Source: Pseudomonas azerbaijanoccidentalis
GTDB lineage: Bacteria > Pseudomonadota > Gammaproteobacteria > Pseudomonadales > Pseudomonadaceae
Direction: 5' to 3'
Assembly: GCF_019145495.1 (NCBI RefSeq)
Contig: NZ_JAHSTU010000001.1
Span: 930,001-994,000, forward strand
DNA length: 64,000 nucleotides
The number at the start of each line of letters is the position of its first letter. Within the stretch, counting starts at the first letter, position 1. A model generated the notes under the pieces. That model made no database searches. It saw only the letters and a list, made by a program, of their open reading frames with translations, and was not told where the DNA came from. A program made the translations under genes and the position numbers. Positions 28,665 to 38,192 of the stretch are shown one piece after another.

Positions 28665-28743
28665 TCATCGCGAGCAAGCTCGCTCCCACATTGATTGTGT
28701 GTCGCTCACACATCTCCTGTGGGAGCGGGCTTGCCCGCGATGA
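28665..28743. repeat. REP palindrome pair, family C
   Basis: TCATCGCGAGCAAGCTCGCT on the left and GTGGGAGCGGGCTTGCCCGC on the right, about 30 bases apart. It lies between the antiporter and the AlkD-like gene. Confidence 0.88.
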
Positions 28744-28790
28744 ACGATAACGCGGCGTATCGGATCAATAACGAACTTAAAGGACCCCCA

Positions 28791-29891
28791 ATGGCAGCCG
28801 AACAATCCGCCCCCGCCCTCAAGGAAATCTTCAACGCCGAACGCCTCCTGCACATCGCCACCGAAATGACGGCGGTCTATCCCGCGTTCGATGCCGAAGC
28901 CTTCCTCAAACTGGCCAAGACCGGCCTGGCGGATCTGTCGGTGATGCAACGCATGGCCCGCGTCAGCGAATGCCTGCATGCGGTGTTGCCACTGGGTTAC
29001 GAAGCATCGCTTGAACTGTTGCGCGCTCTCGCCCCGCGCCTTAACAGCGGCTTCGTCAGCATGTGCCTGCCGCAGTATGTGGCGGCTTACGGCGCGGATC
29101 GCTTCGATGTGTCGATGGACGCGCTCAAGTACTTCACAGCCTTCGGCTCTTCTGAATTTGCCATTCGCCACTTCCTGCGCAGCGATCTCGAACGCTCGTT
29201 GAAGCTGATGCACGACTGGTCACTGGACGACAACGAGCATGTCCGGCGCCTGGCCAGCGAAGGTTGCCGGCCACGCCTGCCGTGGTCGTTTCGCCTGGAA
29301 CAGGTTCAGGCCGACCCGCGTCTGGCCTCGAACATCCTCGACAACCTCAAGGCGGACGGCAGCCTTTACGTGCGCAAGTCGGTGGCCAACCACCTCAACG
29401 ACATCACCAAGGACCATCCCGAATGGGTGCTGGACCTGATCGAAGGCTGGTCGCTGGACAACACACACACCGCATGGATCGCCAAACATGCACTGCGCAG
29501 CTTGATCAAACAGGGCAACCTGCGGGCGTTGGCCATCATCGGCGCGGGTGGCAAGCCTGAAGTCGAGATCATCGATGTGCAAATCAACCCACCAGCGATT
29601 GGCCTTGGGGAAAAAATCACCCTGTCCTTTGCCGTCAAATCCACGGTCGCGGACAGCCAGCGACTGGTGATCGACTACGCCATCGACTACGTGAAAGCCA
29701 ACGGCAGCACCTCGGCCAAGGTGTTCAAGCTCAAGGCCCTGACGCTGCCCGGTAATGGCACGGAACGTCTGAGCCGTGGCCAGCACATCAAGGAGCTGAC
29801 CACACGCCGGCATTACGCCGGTCGCCACGCCGTGCACATCATGGTTAACGGCGAAAAACTGGCCAGCACAGCCTTCGAAATTCTCCCCTGA
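28791..29891 (+). CDS. DNA alkylation repair protein, AlkD-like HEAT-repeat family
   Basis: Protein of 366 residues built mainly of helical HEAT-like repeats typical of AlkC/AlkD DNA glycosylases. Seen are the block LKYFTAFGSSEFAIRHFLR near residue 115, SLDDNEHVRRLASEGCRPRL near 145, and RKSVANHLNDITKDHP near 200. The last 100 residues form a beta-rich extension (LGEKITLSFAVKSTVADSQR), as in longer AlkC-type members. It may remove alkylated bases from DNA, though many family members are untested. ATG is preceded by AAAGGA; an open frame from 28695 runs through a REP and is not used. Confidence 0.82.
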   Translation: MAAEQSAPALKEIFNAERLLHIATEMTAVYPAFDAEAFLKLAKTGLADLSVMQRMARVSECLHAVLPLGYEASLELLRALAPRLNSGFVSMCLPQYVAAYGADRFDVSMDALKYFTAFGSSEFAIRHFLRSDLERSLKLMHDWSLDDNEHVRRLASEGCRPRLPWSFRLEQVQADPRLASNILDNLKADGSLYVRKSVANHLNDITKDHPEWVLDLIEGWSLDNTHTAWIAKHALRSLIKQGNLRALAIIGAGGKPEVEIIDVQINPPAIGLGEKITLSFAVKSTVADSQRLVIDYAIDYVKANGSTSAKVFKLKALTLPGNGTERLSRGQHIKELTTRRHYAGRHAVHIMVNGEKLASTAFEILP

Positions 29892-29900
29892 ACAACCCCT

Positions 29901-29993
29901 CCCATAGGAGCTGCCGCAGGCTGCGATCTTTTGACTCCGTTTTTTTAAGAACAAGATCAAAAGATCGCAGCCTGCGGCAGCGCCTACACGGGG
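29901..29993. repeat. Bipartite REP palindrome, family A
   Basis: Outward form: TAGGAGCTGCCGCAGGCTGC on the left and GCAGCCTGCGGCAGCGCCTA on the right, with a T-rich 40-base centre. The right arm supplies the TAG stop codon of the minus-strand LysR gene. Confidence 0.9.
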
Positions 29994-30880
29994 TTCTGCC
30001 CGAGCAGCAATTCTTGTTCGCGCTCACACAACTCCACCACGTAGTCCCACATCACCCGCAACCGCACGGACTTGTGCAACTCGCGGCGGGTGCTGATCCA
30101 GTAACTGCGCAAAATGCTTTCATCGGGAAACAGCGGCACCAATCCGGGATCATCGCTCGCCATGTAGCACGGTAAAACGGCAATGCCCAAACCTGCGCGT
30201 GCCGCCTGTTGCTGGGCGATAACGCTGGTGCTGTGAAAGACCACCTGCGGGTTGCGGCAGAAGCTGTTGAGGAACATCAGTTCCTGGCTGAACAGCAAGT
30301 CGTCGACGTAGCCAATCCACGCGTGTCGCCCCAGGTCTTCGCGGCTACCCAGCGCTGGCGAGCGGTCGAGGTAGTCCTGGCTGGCGTACAGCGCCAGGCG
30401 ATAATCCGTGAGTTTTCGCGTGACCAGCATGTCGGCCGATGGGCGTTCGAGATGGATGCTGATCTCCGCCTCGCGGTTGAGAATGCTGACAAACCGCGGC
30501 ACCGCCACCAGCTCCACTTCCAGCCCCGGATAGCGCTCGAACAGGCCGTTCATCCGCGAAGACAGGAACATGATGCCCAACCCTTCGGTGACCCCCACGC
30601 GGATTTTCCCAAGCGGCGCCGTGGACTGGGTGATTTCTTCCTCGGCCAGCAGCGCGACATTTTCCATCGCTTCGGCATGCTTGAGCAGCGCTTCGCCCGA
30701 CGGGGTCAGTTCATAACCTTGGGCATGCTGCACGAACAACGCAGTACCGAGACTTTTTTCGATGGCCTCGATGTGCCGCGCCACGGTGGCGTGGGTGGTG
30801 TTCAGACGCCGGGCAGCGGTGAGCAAACGCCCGCTGCGCTGCAACTCGAGAAAAAACCGTAGGTCATTCCAGTCGAACAT
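29984..30880 (-). CDS. LysR family regulator, divergent from GMC oxidoreductase
   Basis: LysR-type regulator of 298 residues. The helix-turn-helix (FLELQRSGRLLTAARRLNTT, HATVARHIEAIEKSLGTALF) has the variant HATV in place of the common QPAVS. AAGGA precedes the ATG. It is divergent from the GMC oxidoreductase gene, which it probably regulates. Its stop codon lies inside a REP element, so the REP insertion may have set the C terminus (QNPV). Confidence 0.87.
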   Translation of the reverse strand: MFDWNDLRFFLELQRSGRLLTAARRLNTTHATVARHIEAIEKSLGTALFVQHAQGYELTPSGEALLKHAEAMENVALLAEEEITQSTAPLGKIRVGVTEGLGIMFLSSRMNGLFERYPGLEVELVAVPRFVSILNREAEISIHLERPSADMLVTRKLTDYRLALYASQDYLDRSPALGSREDLGRHAWIGYVDDLLFSQELMFLNSFCRNPQVVFHSTSVIAQQQAARAGLGIAVLPCYMASDDPGLVPLFPDESILRSYWISTRRELHKSVRLRVMWDYVVELCEREQELLLGQNPV

Positions 30881-30938
30881 CGTCCATCCTTAGGTCGTCG
30901 TTGTTTAAAAACGCACAGCCGCTGCGCAAAAACTAACA

Positions 30939-30951
30939 TTCTTTTGACGAA
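30939..30951. promoter_or_regulatory. Possible LysR box between LysR and GMC genes
   Basis: TTCTTTTGACGAA is a T-N11-A dyad (TTC-N7-GAA) in the 121-base divergent gap, flanked on both sides by CTAACA. The position fits an LTTR activator site, but the dyad is short. Confidence 0.3.
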
Positions 30952-31001
30952 AGCTAACAACTAGGATGACCGACAACAAGAACAACAAGACGAGGTCAGG
31001 G

Positions 31002-32651
31002 ATGAAGTCTTCCCTTGATGAATACGATTACATCGTGGTCGGGGCCGGACCTGCCGGGTGTTTGCTGGCCAATCGGCTGTCAGCCAACCCGCAGCACCGG
31101 GTGCTGCTGCTCGAAGCCGGTGGTCGCGACAACTATGCATGGATTCACATCCCTGTGGGTTACCTGTTCTGCATCGGCAACCCGCGCACCGACTGGTGCT
31201 TCAAGACCGAAGCGCAACCGGGCCTGCAAGGCCGCGCCCTGAGTTACCCGCGCGGCAAAGTGCTGGGCGGCTGCTCGTCCATCAACGGCATGATCTACAT
31301 GCGCGGCCAGGCCGGCGATTACGATGGTTGGGCGGCCGACGGCAATCCCGGGTGGCGCTGGCAGGACGTGCTGCCGCTGTTCAAGAAAAGCGAAAACCAC
31401 TTTGCCGGTGACTCTGAGTTTCACGGTGCCAGCGGCGACTGGCGAGTCGAACGCCAGCGCTTGTCATGGCCGATTCTCGATGCCTTCCGCAGCGCCGCCG
31501 AGCAAAGCGGCATCGCCAGCATCGATGACTTCAACCAGGGCGACAACGAAGGCTGCGGTTACTTCCAGGTCAATCAAAAGGCCGGGATTCGCTGGAACGC
31601 GGCGAAAGCCTTCCTCAAGCCGGTCCGCAACCGCCCCAACCTGACCGTATTAACCGGCGTCGAAGTCGACCGCGTATTACTGGAAAACGGCCGCGCATCA
31701 GCGGTCAGTGCCCGCTGGCAAAACCAGGCGAAGACGTTCAAGGCACGCAAGGAGATCGTCCTGTGCGCGGGTTCCGTGGGCTCACCGAGCATTCTGCAAC
31801 GCTCCGGCATCGGCCCTCGCCCGCTGCTGCAACGCCTGGGCATCGGCGTCGCCCATGAGCTGTCCGGCGTCGGCGGCAATCTGCAGGACCACTTGCAACT
31901 ACGGCTGATCTACAAACTGGAAAACGCCCGCACGCTCAATCAGATCGCCGGCAGCCTGTGGGGCAAGATGGGCATGGGCCTGCGTTACCTGTATGACCGC
32001 AGTGGCCCGTTATCGATGGCGCCAAGCCAACTCGGCGCGTTCGCCCGCTCAGGTCCGGAGCAGACCTCGGCCAACCTTGAATACCACGTGCAACCGCTGT
32101 CGCTTGAGCGTTTTGGTGAACCGCTACACCCGTTCCCGGCGTTCACCGCGTCGGTGTGTGACTTGCGTCCGCAAAGCCGTGGCCGGGTGGAAATCCGCTC
32201 TGTGAACCCGCAGGAAGCGCCGCTGATACAGCCTAATTACCTGAGCCACCCGGAAGATTTGCGGGTCGCCGCCGATGCGATTCGCCTGACCCGGCGCATC
32301 GTCGCCGCCCCGGCCCTGAAGGCGTTCAAACCGGTTGAATACCTGCCCGGTGACCGCCTGCAAAACGAAGAACAACTGCACGAAGCCGCCGCGCGAATTG
32401 GCACGACGATTTTCCATCCGGTCGGCACGTGCCGCATGGGCAATGACGCCGACGCCGTGGTCGACGCCGAGCTGCGCGTGCACGGCATCCCCGGTTTGCG
32501 CATCGCCGACGCCTCGATCATGCCGCGCATCACCTCGGGCAATACCTGTTCGCCTACGCTGATGATTGCGGAGAAAGCGGCGCAGCTGATCCTCAACATA
32601 GCTGTAAACACCAACCCTGTGGGAGCGGGCTTGCCCGCGATGACGGTATGA
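31002..32651 (+). CDS. GMC family oxidoreductase (choline dehydrogenase-like)
   Basis: FAD-dependent alcohol dehydrogenase/oxidase of 549 residues. The ADP-binding motif VVGAGPAGCLLA lies near residue 12, the GMC signature in YPRGKVLGGCSSINGMIYMRG near 82-102, and the C-terminal catalytic region has IFHPVGTCRMG and the His/Asn pair ITSGNTCSPT near 510. ATG at 31002 has GAGG upstream; an in-frame ATG at 30966 is less well placed. The last ten or so residues (PVGAGLPAMT) are encoded by a REP element, an unusual tail. The likely substrate is an alcohol or polyol; none can be named. Confidence 0.87.
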   Translation: MKSSLDEYDYIVVGAGPAGCLLANRLSANPQHRVLLLEAGGRDNYAWIHIPVGYLFCIGNPRTDWCFKTEAQPGLQGRALSYPRGKVLGGCSSINGMIYMRGQAGDYDGWAADGNPGWRWQDVLPLFKKSENHFAGDSEFHGASGDWRVERQRLSWPILDAFRSAAEQSGIASIDDFNQGDNEGCGYFQVNQKAGIRWNAAKAFLKPVRNRPNLTVLTGVEVDRVLLENGRASAVSARWQNQAKTFKARKEIVLCAGSVGSPSILQRSGIGPRPLLQRLGIGVAHELSGVGGNLQDHLQLRLIYKLENARTLNQIAGSLWGKMGMGLRYLYDRSGPLSMAPSQLGAFARSGPEQTSANLEYHVQPLSLERFGEPLHPFPAFTASVCDLRPQSRGRVEIRSVNPQEAPLIQPNYLSHPEDLRVAADAIRLTRRIVAAPALKAFKPVEYLPGDRLQNEEQLHEAAARIGTTIFHPVGTCRMGNDADAVVDAELRVHGIPGLRIADASIMPRITSGNTCSPTLMIAEKAAQLILNIAVNTNPVGAGLPAMTV

Positions 32652-32706
32652 CATTCAACATTCATGCTGGCTGATCCACCGCTATCGCGGGCAAGCCCGC
32701 TCACAC
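32616..32706. repeat. REP palindrome pair, family C, overlapping the GMC gene
   Basis: GTGGGAGCGGGCTTGCCCGC on the left and TATCGCGGGCAAGCCCGCTC on the right, about 40 bases apart. The left arm lies inside the 3' end of the GMC coding sequence. Confidence 0.88.
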
Positions 32707-32804
32707 AAGGACATCACTAGCTTCACGGACATCGAACATCACCCCTGCAAGGAATACGCAACATCAGTGGAACAACAAAAACAATCACTGTGAGGGATAC
32801 CGAT

Positions 32805-34427
32805 ATGTCAGAACACGCTCAACCCCTGGAAGCCGTGCGCAGCGCCGGCACCAGCCAGGAAACCCAGAAAGTCATCTTCGCCTCGTCGCTCGGCACGGTG
32901 TTCGAGTGGTATGACTTTTTCCTTTATGGCGCCCTCGCGGCGGTGATCAGCAAGCAGTTTTTTGCCGGGGTCAACGACACCACAGCGTTCATTTTCGCCC
33001 TGATGGCCTTCGCCGCCGGGTTCATCGTCAGACCGTTCGGTGCCTTGGTGTTCGGTCGGTTGGGGGACATGATCGGACGCAAATACACCTTCCTCGCAAC
33101 CATCGTCCTCATGGGCCTGGCGACCTTCTGTGTCGGCTAGCTGCCGACCTACGCCAGCATCGGCATCGCCGCGCCAATCATCCTCGTCGTGTTGCGCATG
33201 CTCCAGGGGCTGGCCCTGGGCGGTGAATACGGCGGCGCCGCGACTTACGTGGCAGAGCACGCGCCCATTGGCAAACGCGGTTTCCATACCAGCTGGATTC
33301 AATCCACCGCTACCCTCGGCCTGTTGTTGTCGCTACTGGTGGTGCTCGGTTGCCGCTACTTCACGGGTGATCAGTTCGAAGTCTGGGGCTGGCGCATTCC
33401 GTTCCTGTTTTCGATCATTCTGCTGGGCATTTCGACCTGGATTCGCCTGAGCCTTCACGAATCGCCGGCCTTCGTGAAAATGAAGGAAGAAGGCAAGCTC
33501 TGCAAATCGCCGATCCGTGATTCATTCGGCAAATGGGAAAACCTCAAGGTCGTGCTGATCGCCCTGTTCAGCATCAACGCCGGGCAAGCCGTGACCTTCT
33601 ATGCGGCGCAGTTCTACGTACTGTTCTTCCTCACCCAGTTCCTGAAAATGGACCCGGCCGTGGCCAACGGCCTGCTGATCGTCAGCGTGACCATCGGCGC
33701 GCCATTCTTCATTTTCTTCGGCTGGCTGTCGGACAAGGTCGGGCGTAAACCCATACTGATGCTCGGCCTGTTGCTGGCCACGGTGCTGTACTTCCCGATC
33801 TTCAAGACCCTGGCCCACTACGCTAACCCGGCCATCGACCTGGCCAGTCGTCAGGCGCCGATCACCGTACTGGCCGACCCGGCCACCTGCACCTTCCAGT
33901 TCGACCCGGTGGGCAAGGCGAAATTTGACAGCCCGTGCGACAAGGTCAAGACCTTCCTGGTCAAGCAAGGCCTGCCTTACCAGAGCGCCGCGGCCCCGGC
34001 TGGCAGCGGTGTGCAAGTCAGCGTCGGTGACGTGAAAATCGACGGCTTCGACGAGGCAGCCCTGCGTGGCGCGGTGACCCTCGCCGGCTACCCGCAACAG
34101 GCTGACATGCAGCAGATCAACAAACCGATGATCGTGGCATTGATCGTTGCGCTGATCATCATCTCGGCCATGTGCTACGGCCCGTTGGCGGCATTGATGG
34201 TCGAACTGTTCCCGACCCGCATCCGCTACACCTCGATGTCGCTGCCCTACCACATCGGCAACGGCTGGTTCGGCGGGTTCCTGCCGACCGTGTCGTTTGC
34301 CCTGGTGGTGTACACCGGGGACATCTTCTACGGGCTGTGGTATCCGGTGCTGATCACCGGGGTGAGCCTGGTGGTTGGGATGATTTGTCTGCGTGAGACG
34401 CGCAACGTGGATCTGGACAAGAACTGA
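32805..34427 (+). pseudogene. MFS transporter (metabolite:H+ symporter family) interrupted by an in-frame TAG
   Basis: The frame encodes a 540-codon MHS-type symporter: SLGTVFEWYDFFLYGALAAV at helix 1, GRLGDMIGRKYTFL at loop 2-3, GLALGGEYGGAATYVAEHAP at helix 4, and GWLSDKVGRKPILM in the second half. Codon 112 is TAG, in the sequence CVG-stop-LPTYASIG, where relatives usually have Leu or another hydrophobic residue. The frame is otherwise unbroken, so a single base change is the only lesion. A 95-residue hydrophilic insert with two Cys lies between helices in the second half. It may be a recent pseudogene, a readthrough gene or a sequence error. Substrate is unknown; it lies behind the GMC gene. 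Confidence 0.88.
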
Positions 34428-34440
34428 CAGCCACCCTAAA

Positions 34441-34468
34441 AAAACGCCCCGCACAAGCGGGGCGTTTT
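34441..34468. terminator. Rho-independent terminator
   Basis: AAAACGCCCCGC, loop ACAA, GCGGGGCGTTTT. It closes the MFS transcript ahead of lldD and is symmetric enough to work in both directions. Confidence 0.92.
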
Positions 34469-34519
34469 GGTTAATCTGATCCAAAGGCTCAACAGCACTC
34501 ACCCGACCGAGGCACCGGC

Positions 34520-35680
34520 ATGATCATTTCCTCTGCATCCGATTATCGCGAGGCAGCACGTCGCAAACTCCCACGCTTTTTATTCGATTACATTGATGGC
34601 GGCGCCTATGCAGAGCACACCCTGCGCGCCAACAGCGCCGACCTGACCGGCATCAGCCTGCGCCAACGCATCCTGAAAAACGTCGAAACACTGAGCCTTG
34701 AAACCACCCTCTTCGATCAACCGCTTTCCATGCCGATCGTCCTCGCGCCCGTGGGTCTGACAGGCATGTTCGCCCGCCGCGGTGAAGTGCAGGCGGTGAA
34801 GGCGGCGCAAAACAAGGGCATTCCCCTGTGCCTGTCCACGGTCTCGGTCTGTTCGATCGAAGAAGTCGTGGCGCAGAGCGAGCAAGCCATCTGGTTTCAG
34901 CTGTACGTCTTGAAGGACCGCGGCTTCATGCGCAATGCCTTGGAGCGGGCAAAGGCTGCCGGGGTGAAGAACCTGGTATTTACTGTCGACATGCCCACCC
35001 CCGGCGCCCGCTACCGTGATGCGCATTCGGGTATGTCCGGGCCCTTTGCGTCATCGCGACGCATGCTCCAGGCCATGACTCGGCCCGACTGGGCGTTCAA
35101 CGTCGGCCTCATGGGCCGCCCGCATGATCTGGGGAACATCTCCAAATACCTCGGCAAAGCTGTGACGCTCGAAGACTACATGGGCTGGCTGGCCAACAAT
35201 TTCGACCCGTCGATCAGCTGGAGCGATCTGGAATGGATTCGCGATTTCTGGAAAGGTCCGATGATCATCAAAGGCATTCTCGATCCGCAGGATGCCAAGG
35301 ACGCCGTGAGCTTCGGCGCCGACGGCATTGTCGTGTCGAACCATGGAGGCCGGCAGCTGGACGGCGTGCTTTCGACCACCAAGGCATTGCCGCCCATCAA
35401 GCAGGCCATCGGCGATGACCTGACGGTGCTGGTCGATTCGGGCATCCGTTCGGGGCTGGACGTTGTGCGCATGCTGGCACTCGGTGCCAAAGGCGTTTTG
35501 CTGGGGCGTTCGATGGCTTACGCACTGGCGGCCGATGGTCAGCGCGGGGTGGAAAACATGCTGGGTATTTTCGCCAGGGAAATGCGCGTGGCGATGACGT
35601 TGACCGGGGTGACGTCGATTGGTCAGATCGATGAATCGACGCTGGTGCAAGCTGTCAACGCCAATGCTATACATGCTTAA
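34520..35680 (+). CDS. lldD: FMN-dependent L-lactate dehydrogenase
   Basis: Membrane-associated flavoenzyme of 386 residues oxidising L-lactate to pyruvate and feeding the respiratory chain. It belongs to the 2-hydroxy acid oxidase family: [13 protein letters not shown] near residue 73, [15 protein letters not shown] near 155, the active-site segment [14 protein letters not shown] with its His near 275, and [20 protein letters not shown] near 305. Similarity to P. aeruginosa LldD is strong throughout. Usual neighbours lldP, lldR and dld are absent, so this is a solitary copy and may act on another 2-hydroxy acid. GAGG precedes the ATG. Confidence 0.88.
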   Translation: MIISSASDYREAARRKLPRFLFDYIDGGAYAEHTLRANSADLTGISLRQRILKNVETLSLETTLFDQPLSMPIVLAPVGLTGMFARRGEVQAVKAAQNKGIPLCLSTVSVCSIEEVVAQSEQAIWFQLYVLKDRGFMRNALERAKAAGVKNLVFTVDMPTPGARYRDAHSGMSGPFASSRRMLQAMTRPDWAFNVGLMGRPHDLGNISKYLGKAVTLEDYMGWLANNFDPSISWSDLEWIRDFWKGPMIIKGILDPQDAKDAVSFGADGIVVSNHGGRQLDGVLSTTKALPPIKQAIGDDLTVLVDSGIRSGLDVVRMLALGAKGVLLGRSMAYALAADGQRGVENMLGIFAREMRVAMTLTGVTSIGQIDESTLVQAVNANAIHA

Positions 35681-35698
35681 AAGTCGGCTTTCATGATT

Positions 35699-35722
35699 GG
35701 AGGTAGACTCACATCTGCCTCC
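35699..35722 (+). terminator. Possible weak terminator hairpin after lldD
   Basis: GGAGGTAGA, a six-base loop, then TCTGCCTCC, about 20 bases past the lldD stop. No T run follows, so it may only be a stabilising hairpin. Confidence 0.3.
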
Positions 35723-35817
35723 CCCTCACTTCACCTTGTAACCCCGGACAACACTCAGCACATCGCATAGCAGCAACCCCAATCTTTATGAAAGCATTCA
35801 AGCATCCGAAATTATTA

Positions 35818-37602
35818 TTAAGCATTCTCAATATCCGCATAGAAACTATTATCACGAAAATAGCTGATAGTTTTCTCCCAACCTCTAGTTATCGCCTTCT
35901 GCACCTCCGCACAGTATGAACTATTTTCATATAACCTTTCCAATTGGTTATAGCCACCTTTGAAATTTTCAACTTCTCCCTGCGACTGCAAATCAAACTT
36001 CAATTTAAGCGACGCATCCAATTGATTAGCCGTCCATAGCACCTCATGAACCCCATGACCCCCATCATAATTTAAGAACATCAACGCCCCCATCAAGACA
36101 TGGCGCATATCCAAACCCAGGCTTTGCTTGTCATTCACATAGGACGCCCAATGCAAAATAACGCCCGCCGAGCCCGACACGCCTCCAACATAAGGCAAAC
36201 CAGATTCAAGAGCGGTTAATGTTTCCGGACTTATGTTAGTAAAATCAGGTCGATAACTCATCGCAGGGCGGCTGGATGGAACCATCCAATCGTTGGCTAA
36301 AGCTGGTGGTTGATGAGCCTGAGTAGTCCCAGCTGTGGGAATGGTATAAGCAAGGGTAGGCCCTGAATTTTTTAACCGATTGACCGCTGGCACGATTATT
36401 TTTTTGTAGTTACTTGACGCCGTAACCATCCAAGGAGCCATTAGGTCAGAAGGTGTGTTCAAATTTTCATCTCGAACCTGCATGGAATTACCAACTTTCA
36501 CTAAAAGATACTGAATCAAAATGACATCAACACCATCCACAGGTGGAGACTCCAACAATGCATTTAATGATGCAAACAAGTCACTTTGATCTTCAGCTTT
36601 CAAAAACCCACCTAACGCTGGCTTTAGTTCGCCCCAGAATCTTTGATCATCCCTAGCGCGAGTTTGAAGCTCCTTTGCAACGAGCAATATGTCCCCCTCT
36701 TCAAAAGCCATGAGGTGCCTGGCCAGTTCCAGTCCAAGAGCATGCGTTGTTGATTTTACTTCAACGGGCGGATTACTTATGAAGCATTCGACCATTGTAG
36801 AATCAAAAATCCGACCGTAAGGGTTGTCGTGGAAGCGAGCATATGGATGCCCTCCATCGAGCAGTTCGCCAGAGGCTTTCGGTATTATCGCCCAAAGTTC
36901 CGCAGCTTTTGCGACTTGACCTTCAAGAGCAACAGCCTTTACGTAAAGACTCTCCAATGATGCTTGCTCCGCAAACTCAATTGCGTTTTGCAAAAGAAAA
37001 CTGACAGACTGAATACTCACATCTCCGCTCATCCATAAATCTTGCGCTTTTTTTAATAGCTCGCCAAAAACCACACCTCCACCTTTCTCGCCCTCACTTC
37101 GTAAAAGAGATATCCAATCTATTAAACATTCCGTCTGTGTTCGCGGCGCTTCACGAGCAGCCATTGATGCTCCTAGCATCTTATTAGCTGGAAGGACAAT
37201 ACTTGCACCAACTTCTGCAAGAACCTTACTCAACACTTGCGGAGAAATATCTTCACCATCTTCTCGAAGAGAACCTCCTTTGACCTGTTCCAGAACAGCA
37301 ACCGCTTTACCTTGTACGAAAGCATCCAAAAACTGCCTTGAATGATCGAGCGTGTGCTGCAAAGCATTTACAACACACTGCTTTGCTCTATTCTTCTCGT
37401 TCTCACAAACAAGCACACGATCCTTAAAACCCAATTCAACAGCGCGCGTTATTGTACTCTCAGTGGCTACGAGCACCGTCATACTTCCAGCAGCATTGGA
37501 AAGTCCAATTAAATCGATTAGACCTAAAGGTGCATTTTCTCCACGACAGCCCTCTAAACTTGGGCCTACCACTTGAACCGTGATTGACTGTGCAACTTGC
37601 AT
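35818..37602 (-). CDS. Protein of unknown function, low-GC, probably acquired
   Basis: Large protein of 594 residues that I cannot assign to a family. Base composition and codon use (many TTA, ATA, AAA, AAT) differ sharply from the neighbours. There is no signal peptide or clear membrane helix; the sequence alternates helical stretches with few repeats. The most motif-like part is C-terminal: LPYVGGVSGSAGVILHW near residue 470, then MGALMFLNYDGGHGVHEVLW near 507, which concentrate Gly, Ser, His and Glu as an active or ligand site might. ATG at 37602 is used; an in-frame GTG at 37611 has GAGG in front and is equally possible. It stands alone, flanked by gene-free DNA. An effector, toxin or orphan enzyme are options, none proven. 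Confidence 0.75.
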   Translation of the reverse strand: MQVAQSITVQVVGPSLEGCRGENAPLGLIDLIGLSNAAGSMTVLVATESTITRAVELGFKDRVLVCENEKNRAKQCVVNALQHTLDHSRQFLDAFVQGKAVAVLEQVKGGSLREDGEDISPQVLSKVLAEVGASIVLPANKMLGASMAAREAPRTQTECLIDWISLLRSEGEKGGGVVFGELLKKAQDLWMSGDVSIQSVSFLLQNAIEFAEQASLESLYVKAVALEGQVAKAAELWAIIPKASGELLDGGHPYARFHDNPYGRIFDSTMVECFISNPPVEVKSTTHALGLELARHLMAFEEGDILLVAKELQTRARDDQRFWGELKPALGGFLKAEDQSDLFASLNALLESPPVDGVDVILIQYLLVKVGNSMQVRDENLNTPSDLMAPWMVTASSNYKKIIVPAVNRLKNSGPTLAYTIPTAGTTQAHQPPALANDWMVPSSRPAMSYRPDFTNISPETLTALESGLPYVGGVSGSAGVILHWASYVNDKQSLGLDMRHVLMGALMFLNYDGGHGVHEVLWTANQLDASLKLKFDLQSQGEVENFKGGYNQLERLYENSSYCAEVQKAITRGWEKTISYFRDNSFYADIENA

Positions 37603-38192
37603 TGATCTCACTTAACCTCAATTTTATAAACGTTAAAATCAGCCACACCCTACACCTTCAATCAAAATAATAAATTTCAAAAAAGGCTCATTTCATACAC
37701 TTATCTGAAAAAGCACCCTCAAAGGTACGTCCAGCGCTCACAAAAATAATGGCAACACAATGCCTTGATAGTTGGCGCCAAGATAAATGGCTTTCGAAGA
37801 GTACTTCCACTTAGAGTGAAGCATGATCTGTCGAACCTAGTCGCGTTCCTTCGGCATGACGCTTATCGAAAGGCGTCCATCAAACCCCACGGTGACAACG
37901 CCGAGCGCACCAGCAACACGAGCGCCTACGGACTGTTCTAATCGTTTTCCGGCGCCTGGATCACGCAAAAGGTGAACAGCGCCAACGTGGCAGTAAAAAT
38001 CAACTTGCCCACCTGTCAGGTCCGATCTCCTGCGGGTTTTAGGTTGCGCGCATGCGTGGCAAGCGCCGTGGCGTGAGGGAGCCGTCATGAGCAAATCCAG
38101 AGTCTCCTATTAAGTTGACGTACATTCTGGATTTTGCCCACAACGGGATAAACTGCTGAATCGTGGGTTCTTCATTGTTTGTAAAACGTCAA
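37603..38192. other. Gene-free region with degenerate appearance
   Basis: About 590 bases. The first 200 are AT-rich and probably carry the promoter of the low-GC gene. From about 37830 the composition returns to high GC. On the plus strand, one frame from there encodes a protein-like stretch broken by a TAA (ending AYGLF, then SFSGAWITQKVNSANVAVKI), which may be a gene remnant. I recognise no family, RNA gene, repeat or attachment site. Confidence 0.5.

Noticed and set aside
37837..38094. Minus-strand frame of 85 codons
   Set aside because: No ribosome site and no family resemblance; the surrounding block looks degenerate.
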